Of a stretch of DNA of 26,654 nt, positions 18,501-24,054 are shown piece by piece. The notes beneath the pieces were generated by a model, which searched no databases, was not told the DNA's origin, and saw nothing but the letters and a program-made list of their open reading frames with translations. The position numbers and the translations under genes are program-made. Numbering within the stretch: position 1 is the stretch's first letter; the number at the start of each line of letters is the position of its first letter. This DNA comes from an uncultured Bacilli bacterium (GTDB taxonomy: Bacteria > Bacillota_I > Bacilli_A > RF39 > UBA660), in the NCBI GenBank assembly GCA_944333305.1, contig CALVKV010000001.1, positions 1 to 26,654 on the forward strand. The letters are read 5' to 3'.

Positions 18501-19691
18501 TTGTTTATAATAATTAATAAGTTCATAATAACTACATCCCCCTCTATTAGTACAAACACCATTTAAAACATTACCAACATCATCATAATAACCACTAATA
18601 GATTGATTATAACTAATATCTACTTTTCTAAAATATCCTGACATATTAGAGTTTTCATTAAACAAATCATTTTCTTCACTACCAATAATAACAGGTTCTA
18701 AATCTGCTTCAACAAATCTTCCATTTCTCATTTCATAATAAGTAGCATTTGGGTCATATACATCATTTGCATCTTGTAAATAAAAAGTATTACAGTCATT
18801 AGTCTTAGTACCAGTCTCAAGAAAACTAAAACTAGGAGCAGGACAAGAATAAGATCTATTATTATAAAAGTTAGCATCTTCATCATAACAATTAGTACAA
18901 GTACCATAACTAACAGTAGGACTACCAAATATATTATTCTTAGTAGCCGTAGTAGTTATAACTTCAAGTTTATAATAACCATCGACACTAGGATCTTCAT
19001 AAATATATTTAATTGTCTCTATTTCCCTCATACCTTCATCATTTAATGAAGAAATTGCACTATCAAAAGAAGTATTATTATTTACATAACTAACAGTAGC
19101 ATTTGTCCAAGATGCATACATATTAATATTTATATCATTAGGAACATCACCATTATAAGTAACTGGTACTCTAACTGTTCTTGTATAATAAGTACTATCA
19201 TAACTAATAGATGCTCCACTATAATCAGTAATCCATCCATTAAAAGCCAAGTCATTAGGATGATAAGAAAAAGGATTATCAATTAGCTCTATTTCAATAT
19301 AACCATCTACTACTGGATAGTATTTATAGTAAACAAATTTACTTTGTGCTTCACTAAGAGATACATATCCTTTATGTTTAGAATCAATGCTACTACCATT
19401 ATAAGTAATAGTAGTTTTAACTAAATTATTATCATTATATAAGTTTTTATCATTTAAAGTAGGAAGTCTTCCATCACTACTACTAGTATAATTTAGCCCT
19501 GTATAATAGTAATAATCACTCTCTAAATCATTAACATAAACAGTATCTTCAACTATTCCTTTAGATACTGTATCTACCAAAACAGAACTATTAAAACTAC
19601 CATAAGTAAGGGCAATGGTAGTAATAGATAATAAAATGCCTAAAAGAATAAGACTAATAAATTGTCTATTTTTAAATATTCTTCTAGCCAT
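12540..19691 (-). CDS. Giant exported repeat-rich surface protein (Y-G-G repeat, beta-helix-like)
   Basis: A 2383-aa exported protein. A basic start and a hydrophobic segment (about 11-29) end 'ALTYGSFNSSV', a SipW-like signal peptide without A-W-F. Residues about 150-195 resemble an InlB/Listeria-Bacteroides-type repeat (F-N-G-W through M-Y-A-S-W). A Cys-rich stretch (T-C-T-N-C and others, about 255-370) follows. From about 650 to 1510, some 30 tandem units of 20-30 residues carry an L/I-Y-G-G-(G/S/N)-N core with alternating N-V-x-V-N-G-G strands, as expected for a beta-solenoid. The last roughly 700 residues are non-repetitive, acidic, probably beta-sandwich domains. There is no LPXTG motif, C-terminal membrane helix or recognisable catalytic motif. 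A strong AGAAGGAGG site precedes the ATG. The gene lies 13 bases after a fibre-subunit-like gene. It is likely an adhesin or matrix scaffold, by inference from architecture. Confidence 0.8.
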   Translation of the reverse strand: MARRIFKNRQFISLILLGILLSITTIALTYGSFNSSVLVDTVSKGIVEDTVYVNDLESDYYYYTGLNYTSSSDGRLPTLNDKNLYNDNNLVKTTITYNGSSIDSKHKGYVSLSEAQSKFVYYKYYPVVDGYIEIELIDNPFSYHPNDLAFNGWITDYSGASISYDSTYYTRTVRVPVTYNGDVPNDININMYASWTNATVSYVNNNTSFDSAISSLNDEGMREIETIKYIYEDPSVDGYYKLEVITTTATKNNIFGSPTVSYGTCTNCYDEDANFYNNRSYSCPAPSFSFLETGTKTNDCNTFYLQDANDVYDPNATYYEMRNGRFVEADLEPVIIGSEENDLFNENSNMSGYFRKVDISYNQSISGYYDDVGNVLNGVCTNRGGCSYYELINYYKQDGSLELLDPNETYYYLVTRDTNILVMNGNVSSSWGSRSTKPFTLTGTYNEVDYNPVWNVGNTSVISYADMRIENLTINSGSRNSNSNPSNSSNADGVFYGNFNNVKLGRNIKRYNNYVSFISIIGGMNSSGWGGSTEGSSSNPTKYKIEIESGYYNSISLTYGASNSGFSTNTLYTEMYGIYGNDYDRVTENNSNLDVYFCASGSWGGNIHSSNDNLINALNTIVKSGTFGSGKDDLTTGIYVGGRYGGTHYAPRAAKIEGGYIYNLIGGPLTEETSAKGDLNDTYIYMTGGVVDAITGGAGTSTTYGNRIIGVTGGTVNYAIFGGSNGYDGTRGDGALTGDSYVYIGGNATIGNQDYINSNSTIWGAEAGSVFGSGNGNTRYDTIGSVDNTNIVINDEAVINKNVYGSGNYGTAGYSGNYSEGSTNIKMLGGTVKGSIFGSGNNSGSGSSNTTFDINIEMLGGNVLDSIYGGSNQEGVLYGSTNLNIINGSVKDVYGGGLGENTYVRSNSNVTIGSDLTNNLLVSGSIYGGSAFGVVNSTSKNNSVSSSNTLVTVNNGNINNVFGGGKGSSDVTPYVAGDVNVVVNGGTISNLYGGNDLNGEPNGEVTVELNNGVITNAYGGGNNTLVSNTNVYQNNATVTNLYGGSNKSGDVEHSNIVVDGGVTETLYGGNNSGGVTSVTDILVNSGNVTTLYGGGAYTDTSDSNIVVKNGEIGTIYGGGREASIITDTNIVVDGGNISYLYGGSNVLGDVPTTYITVNNGTLGEIYGGNNSGGVTSVSNVNLLGGVITSAYGGGAYTNTTTSNVTLNGSSVSNLYGGANEADVTTSNITLRSGSSEYVFGGSNNSGSVSTSNIVSDNPTSLTVTNLYGGNNLGGITGKTNIDLTGGVYTNIYGGGNMTSTDYTDVSVNNITMLGEFFGGGNRAGVNHTTNVSFVNSTINGDLFGGGNLGEVLEDTTVYISNSHILSSVYAGGNGNSAIVYGNTTLNIDDNSIIDKHVFGGGNAANTGSEDKNNSLSNVNIAGASISGNVYGGANTAVLYGEVKLNIGSSVVDSSLIDSDINITGTVFGGGEANASGDPNYDYSFISVTKGIDIKIDGEGHDNFNISGSIFGSGNASSTSGYSYIDISNYGTFNDYKENISIQRADVVTIKNSSIKLEGTTDRTNEYSTTKFSISRVKELKLANDSTLFLENGTNLLEKFNSLKIDSSGREEKANVTISDDGTVSRNVNNRVYMLEGKNLNIATNEAVTTYGEVSGMTFFGMYQLDRNDRVMTAFYDNKYNDGDTVSSGEFYAFTSGSYALGLHNTNHDITKDGFYTNYENEDEEGTILVDYIEPTPSDASYYMWVIGETVTTYEFNLTASKYSTLGTYELPLVTSSKANTEFSILGFNYQNLEEGFSLVDKSEIDRVNLEGEADNKMSLVMESANSGFSSGGETTFMTNESTPITGTTSYKAENSTAVSSFIFYLYHSKNLELQRELGTVVISLVAITPIDDLNNEVTRININVTLNTALYNTNDYEAAMTPGEQYGLFASTATNITNKSSLSAYYSLYMESDTDYYKEGYYHTLVSSYVLPKDTKITMIDFASSTEPKYYYYVVSEDDVRLAEEEYNLYGEASYNLSKFIAMGSTSVDNNYNEEENMNIYYDDELGIIEEEFIFIVDFADTSIDSDKLNNSLLIELRNSDDQVLIGVLGVQIANMNYSLYSDKSAVLDVEGTLDNNQVYLGDTVNLNLITNFIQPTINSIQVIDTTYFDKRSGVKISIYDSNGNMLNNSSILGLYYEINGVSYYPRMDGSVRIPLADRVANLASDIKINTENTNLASGDYKLKVESFGSYDGIYFGPLASDSVEIPFSIVNSRYGLKVTLPDSSVIIDKDTGFTASNNNALVFHIDYSSNLLNPNIRLSLYRRCYDEVYDMNYDKVNLLDYINNNLTDLGDNNYLLEATPLDAMDKFIYLKENLVSGTYKFVFSLYDDDIYIGEVEKYVIIK
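15140..17760 (-). repeat. Coding tandem repeat array (Y-G-G units)
   Basis: This segment encodes about 30 degenerate units with an (L/I/V)-(Y/F)-G-G core, visible on the plus strand as repeated ACCACCATATA-like words followed by ATTAGTAAC-like words. The units are diverged, so the array is an old expansion, but short identical words could still support slippage or recombination. It corresponds to about residues 645-1517 of the giant protein. Confidence 0.75.
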
Positions 19692-19704
19692 ATTTTACCT
19701 CCTT

Positions 19705-20691
19705 CTAACTTGGATTAGTCGTAAACTCTAAATTAAAACTAATATCACCATATGATGCATTATCTTCACAATCAACATCTTGTCCTTCTATCCACATATA
19801 AATTCTCACCTTTGTAATAGATGGTTCAAGATCAAGTATTTTTGTATTACTAGTATTACCTACTACTGTATTAAAAGAAACATTAACTCTTCTAAAAAAG
19901 TTAGGATATCTATTACTACTAGCATCAGTAATAAGAACATTATCATTACTAGAAATATTACTAATAACACCATCATATGGTAATAAAGCCCCTCCTATCA
20001 TTGTTGTATCAATTCCATAAACATCTTTAGCATTCTTAACACCATACTCGGTATGAACATCATAATTAGGCTCCCATATTAAAGCTTCACTCGCTCCATT
20101 TAACCCCTGTGCAGTTCCTGCATTATCACTACTTACACCTTCATTTAAGAAAGCAACTCTAGTAGCATTCTCAATTCCACTACTACTATCACCATTATAA
20201 GTAACACTAGAGTTTCCTGATAAATACAATTCTTTATTATTAGTAGTTCTAAAGAATAAATCAAAGACTATAAATCTTCCTTCACTCTCTTCTCCAAAAC
20301 TATTAGATTCAAGTGACTTATTAGCAACTAAAATAAAATCTGTTCCTCTTGTATTAGTAGCCTCACCACTAAACATTTCTAAATAACCATTACCATCAAT
20401 ACTACCACCACTTGATACAGGATACATTCTATATGGTACTTGATTAACAGCATTTGGATAATTATCCCTTGCATCCATTATATCTTGAACAGTAATTACT
20501 TGTTTAAAATTAACTGCATCAGTACTAACTTCAAGACCACCATCCGCTTGAACATGAACATTTAAAGTATCAATACCTACAACTCTATTAGTAGAAAACC
20601 AAGCATAAGTTGTTGTAATGAATAAGATAAACGTTAAAAACAAAAGTAATAATGCTACCATTCTCTTTCTCTTCTTAGTTCTATTTTCCAT
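19705..20691 (-). CDS. Fibre-subunit-like SipW-type secreted protein (paralogue 2)
   Basis: A 328-aa secreted protein. A basic start and a hydrophobic core (about 12-27) end in T-T-T-Y-A-W-F-S, the SipW-type cleavage box. It is a full-length paralogue of 7537-8565, sharing 'AVNQVPYRMYPVSSGG', 'FIVFDLFFRT', 'ATRVAF', 'QGLNG', 'IWEPN', 'DVYGID' and the C-terminal 'ITKVRIYMWIEGQDVDCE'. The single mature cysteine lies in that last box. The gene start overlaps the end of 20681-21391 by 11 bases, and the giant surface protein follows after 13 bases, so the three are one transcription unit. Unlike its paralogue it has no promoter or terminator of its own, which may mean a minor, tip or anchoring subunit beside the major one. 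That division of labour is inference. Confidence 0.75.
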   Translation of the reverse strand: MENRTKKRKRMVALLLLFLTFILFITTTYAWFSTNRVVGIDTLNVHVQADGGLEVSTDAVNFKQVITVQDIMDARDNYPNAVNQVPYRMYPVSSGGSIDGNGYLEMFSGEATNTRGTDFILVANKSLESNSFGEESEGRFIVFDLFFRTTNNKELYLSGNSSVTYNGDSSSGIENATRVAFLNEGVSSDNAGTAQGLNGASEALIWEPNYDVHTEYGVKNAKDVYGIDTTMIGGALLPYDGVISNISSNDNVLITDASSNRYPNFFRRVNVSFNTVVGNTSNTKILDLEPSITKVRIYMWIEGQDVDCEDNASYGDISFNLEFTTNPS

Positions 20692-21391
20692 TATTCTCTA
20701 TATGCTCCTCTGTTATTTCCATATTCATTTTAATTTCTCCCCCAATAATTGCATCAACACAATCAGGGTCATCCCCCTCTAAATATATAACAATAGTAAA
20801 TTTATCAACATCTCCAGGCCTAAAACTCTTTCTTTGTTCTAAGACAGCCATATCATCATTATAAAAGGGAACAGTACCCACTTCTTCTAATCCTGTTAAA
20901 CTATTTTTCTTAGCATAAATTATTCTTTCATCATTTCTATAAATCATTACTCTTATCGCTTCATCAACATTTTTAATAACATCTAATATATTAACCTGAT
21001 ACCAGTAATTAATTATTTCACGACCTTGATTCTCAAGATAAAAAGTATATGCTATATAGTTTTCTCCATTATGAGTCCCATCACCTTCATTATTTATATT
21101 ACTAGGTAACCAATTAACAGATATATTATCCATAAACTCTATATCTTCAGCATATAATCTATTTTTTATATCTTTAGTATCTATAGACTCATACATAACT
21201 AAACCACTATCTAAAGAAAAGTTAGGATCTAAGGTTACTGTAAAACTTCCCCCTTTATAAACAACCATTAAAACAAAAAAGATAAGTAATAAAAGGATAA
21301 ATAGTATAATAACTATTCTTCTCGTATACTTTAATCTCTTCTTACGTTTTTCTAAAGATTTAGCTGTTACTTTAACTGTTTTTATAGCCAT
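20681..21391 (-). CDS. Membrane-anchored or secreted protein with the subunit-like E-G-D-x-D-C box
   Basis: A 236-aa protein. A basic N-terminus of about 26 residues precedes a membrane helix at about 26-46 with no A-W-F box, so it probably stays anchored with the C-terminus outside. The outer part is beta-rich. It ends with 'IYLEGDDPDCVDAIIGGEIKMN' (in part), which matches the 'WIEGQDVDCENNASGGNI' box of the two fibre-subunit-like proteins, including the lone cysteine. It is the first gene of the long operon, preceded by an extended -10 promoter, and overlaps the 19705-20691 gene by 11 bases. Shared box plus anchoring suggest a membrane base or starter for the fibre; this is inferred. The ribosome site (AAGGTAGTGG) is weak. 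Confidence 0.65.
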   Translation of the reverse strand: MAIKTVKVTAKSLEKRKKRLKYTRRIVIILFILLLLIFFVLMVVYKGGSFTVTLDPNFSLDSGLVMYESIDTKDIKNRLYAEDIEFMDNISVNWLPSNINNEGDGTHNGENYIAYTFYLENQGREIINYWYQVNILDVIKNVDEAIRVMIYRNDERIIYAKKNSLTGLEEVGTVPFYNDDMAVLEQRKSFRPGDVDKFTIVIYLEGDDPDCVDAIIGGEIKMNMEITEEHIENNGK

Positions 21392-21418
21392 ACAACCACT
21401 ACCTTATTCTCATTTATA

Positions 21419-21448
21419 ATTTTAACATATATTGTCGAATATTGTAAA
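21419..21448 (-). promoter_or_regulatory. Promoter of the long surface-protein operon
   Basis: On the minus strand TTTACA and TAAAAT are 18 bases apart, the second preceded by TG-T (extended -10). It lies directly after the terminator hairpin of 21472-21741 and about 30 bases upstream of the 21391 start, so it is the probable start of the 8647-21391 transcript. Confidence 0.55.
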
Positions 21449-21473
21449 GAAAAGAGTCTTATTAAAAGGCTCT
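21449..21473 (-). terminator. Probable intrinsic terminator after the 89-aa membrane protein
   Basis: On the minus strand AGAGCCTT and AAGACTCT form an imperfect eight-pair stem with one internal mismatch, followed by TTTTC. It begins at the stop codon of 21472-21741 and abuts the next promoter. Confidence 0.5.
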
Positions 21474-21741
21474 ATTTCTTATTAGTTCTAATTAAATCAA
21501 AATCAAAATTAGGATCATCTTTAATAACTTTTATAGACATAGTTTTAAATAAATCATCTAAGTTCAAAGTATCATCACTAACTTCTTTATAGGAAGGGTA
21601 ATCATCTACATCAAGAATCTCTATTTCTTCTTCCTCTTCTTTTTTATTATTATTCTTAGGTTTATTCCATATTTTAAGAAAGATAAAAGCAAAGATAACT
21701 ATTATAAGTAGTAAAAAAACTGCAAATATCATTATCCACAT
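21472..21741 (-). CDS. Small one-pass membrane protein
   Basis: An 89-aa protein with a membrane helix at residues 2-24 and a short basic stretch ('KIWNKPKNNNKK'), so the C-terminal part should be cytoplasmic. An acidic tail contains E-E-E-E-E and 'ILDVDDYPSYKEV'. I recognise no family. AGGAGGG lies six bases before the ATG, an excellent ribosome site. It follows tex by 59 bases and is probably co-transcribed with it; a terminator follows immediately. It is not obviously part of the surface system. Confidence 0.7.
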   Translation of the reverse strand: MWIMIFAVFLLLIIVIFAFIFLKIWNKPKNNNKKEEEEEIEILDVDDYPSYKEVSDDTLNLDDLFKTMSIKVIKDDPNFDFDLIRTNKK

Positions 21742-21800
21742 CTTTATCCCTCCTATTCTATCAAAATATTATCACAAACTTCGACACATTTCAACAGATA

Positions 21801-23948
21801 CTAGTCATTCAAAAGAGTCAAACTGACTTTTTTCTTATCTAAGTCTATTGTCTCTACATAACAGTCAACTATATCACCGACACTAAATAAATCACTAGGA
21901 TTTTTAATATATTCACGAGTTAATTTAGAGATATGAGCAAGTCCATCATTTTTTAAACCTATATCAATAAATAGACCAAAGTCGACTACATTACGTACTG
22001 TTCCCTGTAGTTTATCACCTATTTTTAAATCTTCTAGATGCAAGATATCACTTCTAAGAATAGGTTGTGGATAATTATCTCTTAAGTCCCTCATTGGTTT
22101 TTCTAAAGACTCTATAATATCAGTTAAGGTGTACTTATCAACATCAACCTCCTTACTAAGACTCTCTATATCTAAACTATTAAGTTTATTAGTAAGTTCA
22201 CTACTTCCTAAATCATTAACACTAAACCCTAAATAATTAAGAAGTTTAAGAGTTTTATCATAACTTTCAGGATGTATAGAAGTTTTATCTAAAGGATTAT
22301 CACCATCTAAAACTCTTAAGAAACCAACTGACTGTTCATAAACTTTATCAGTAACTCCTTTTATCTCATGAATCTCATCTCTATTTTTAAATTTACCATA
22401 TTTATCTCTAAAGGCAATGATATTATCTATTACTTTTTTATTAAGTCCTGATACGTATTTTAATAAGGATGGGCTAGCTGTATTAATATTAACACCAACT
22501 CCATTAACAGCTTTACTAACAACAAAGTCCAAAGATTCATCTAACTTCTTAACAGGTACATCATGTTGATAAAGACCAACCCCTATACTTTTAGGGTCTA
22601 TTTTAACAAGTTCAGATAAAGCATCTTGAACACGTCTACCAATACTAACAGCACTTCTTTTTTCAACAGTTAAATCAGGAAACTCTTCTATTGCAAGCTT
22701 ACTTGCAGAATATACTGATGCCCCTGCTTCACTAACAATTATATAGGAAACATCTCTTTTAGCATCTTTAATTGCCTCTGCTACAAAAGCTTCACTTTCT
22801 CTTGATGCTGTACCATTACCGATAGCGATTACATCGATATTATATTTATCAATAAGTTCAAGTAATTTCTTCTTAGAACCTTCTATATCATTATGAGGTT
22901 CTGTTGGATAGATAACATCAATATCTAAAACTTTACCAGTTTTATCTAAAACAGCAAGTTTACACCCAGTCCTAAAAGCAGGATCATAACCTAATACAGT
23001 TTTATCTTTTAAAGGTGGAGTAAGTAAAAGTTTTTCTACATTAGTAGAAAAATTATCAATAGCACGTACCTCACCTTTTTCTTTTAACTCACTACGTACT
23101 TCTCTATCTACACTAGGAAGTATTAAACGTTTAAGACTATCATTAATTGCCTCAAGTATTATCTGATAACAAAATGATTCTTTATTCTTAATTACTTTAG
23201 TCTCTAAGTATTTAGTAATCTTTTCTACATCATAATCTAATTTAACAGAAAGTATTCCTTCTTTTTCTCCTCTATTTAAAGCTAATATTCGATGTGGTTT
23301 AATATATTTTATTATTTCACTAAATTCATAATAGTTACTATAAGTCTTGGTGGCATCTTCTGCATTCTTCTTTAATTTACTAACAATTACCCCTTCTTTA
23401 AAGATATAACTTCTAATCCATTTACGATAGTAAGCATTGTCACTAATCCATTCAGCGATAATATATTTAGCCCCAGTAACAGCATCTTCTACACTCTTAA
23501 CTTTATCAGAAATATATTTAGATGCAATTGTATTAATATCTCCCTTAACTGGACAAGACATAATAATCTTGGCAAGAGGCTCTAATCCATTATTAATAGC
23601 ATCCGTTGCCTTAGTCTTTTTCTTCTCTTTATAAGGGCGATATAAATCATCTACTTCCACAAGCTTAGTACACTTCATAATAGAAGATTTCAACTCATCA
23701 GTAAGTAAACCTTTCTCATCAATTAATCTAATAACATCTTCTTTTCTTTTCATTAAATTAACTTGATACTGATATACATCATCAATAGATTTAATAACTT
23801 CTTCATTTAAAGCTCCTGTTGCTTCTTTACGATATCTTGCAATAAAAGGAATAGTATTTCCTTCTTCTAATAATTTTAAAACAGTCATAACCTGTTTTTT
23901 ACTAATATTTAAATCTTTACTAATCTCTTCAACAATTACTTCATTCAT
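21801..23948 (-). CDS. tex: Tex transcription accessory / RNA-binding protein
   Basis: A 715-aa protein matching Tex over its full length. The N-terminal domain carries 'EGNTIPFIARYRKEATGALN' (about 29-48) and 'DLYRPYKEKKKTKATDA' (about 101-117). A YqgF/RuvC-like domain begins with 'VLGYDPAFRTGCKLAVLD' (about 318). A helix-hairpin-helix region follows with 'GVNINTASPSLLKYVSGL', then a C-terminal S1 RNA-binding domain with 'GTVRNVVDFGLFIDIGLKNDG'. Tex is a conserved cytoplasmic nucleic-acid-binding protein linked to transcription and RNA stability. The ATG at 23948 is chosen over a TTG at 23969 because GAGG lies six bases before it. The gene has its own likely promoter. As a conserved core gene it marks chromosomal background between accessory blocks. 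Confidence 0.97.
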   Translation of the reverse strand: MNEVIVEEISKDLNISKKQVMTVLKLLEEGNTIPFIARYRKEATGALNEEVIKSIDDVYQYQVNLMKRKEDVIRLIDEKGLLTDELKSSIMKCTKLVEVDDLYRPYKEKKKTKATDAINNGLEPLAKIIMSCPVKGDINTIASKYISDKVKSVEDAVTGAKYIIAEWISDNAYYRKWIRSYIFKEGVIVSKLKKNAEDATKTYSNYYEFSEIIKYIKPHRILALNRGEKEGILSVKLDYDVEKITKYLETKVIKNKESFCYQIILEAINDSLKRLILPSVDREVRSELKEKGEVRAIDNFSTNVEKLLLTPPLKDKTVLGYDPAFRTGCKLAVLDKTGKVLDIDVIYPTEPHNDIEGSKKKLLELIDKYNIDVIAIGNGTASRESEAFVAEAIKDAKRDVSYIIVSEAGASVYSASKLAIEEFPDLTVEKRSAVSIGRRVQDALSELVKIDPKSIGVGLYQHDVPVKKLDESLDFVVSKAVNGVGVNINTASPSLLKYVSGLNKKVIDNIIAFRDKYGKFKNRDEIHEIKGVTDKVYEQSVGFLRVLDGDNPLDKTSIHPESYDKTLKLLNYLGFSVNDLGSSELTNKLNSLDIESLSKEVDVDKYTLTDIIESLEKPMRDLRDNYPQPILRSDILHLEDLKIGDKLQGTVRNVVDFGLFIDIGLKNDGLAHISKLTREYIKNPSDLFSVGDIVDCYVETIDLDKKKVSLTLLND

Positions 23949-23979
23949 AAATATCCTCTTTTCTAACACTATCTATTTT

Positions 23980-24008
23980 AATATAAATAATAAAATGATT
24001 AAAGTAAA
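23980..24008 (-). promoter_or_regulatory. Probable tex promoter
   Basis: On the minus strand TTTACT and TATATT are 17 bases apart, about 30 bases upstream of the tex start and just past the terminator of 24043-25890. The local sequence is AT-rich, so such matches can arise by chance. Confidence 0.4.
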
Positions 24009-24024
24009 AGAGAAAAATTTGACG

Positions 24025-24054
24025 TAAAAAGAACTAAGATATTTATCCTAGTTC
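24025..24054 (-). terminator. Intrinsic terminator overlapping the stop codon of 24043-25890
   Basis: On the minus strand GAACTA, an unpaired G and GATA pair with TATC, an unpaired T and TAGTTC, followed by TTTTT. The stop codon TAA lies in the loop region, so the transcript ends with almost no untranslated tail. Confidence 0.75.

Noticed and set aside
18728..18928. Second minus-strand frame inside the giant protein gene
   Set aside because: The product is an almost pure Leu/Val/Met string, as expected from an out-of-frame reading of repeat-rich AT sequence.
19780..19983. Plus-strand open frame of 67 codons
   Set aside because: It is antisense to a well-supported fibre-subunit-like gene, with no ribosome site and biased composition.
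23437..23634. Plus-strand open frame of 65 codons
   Set aside because: It is antisense to tex, a strongly conserved gene, and looks like a complementary-strand artefact.
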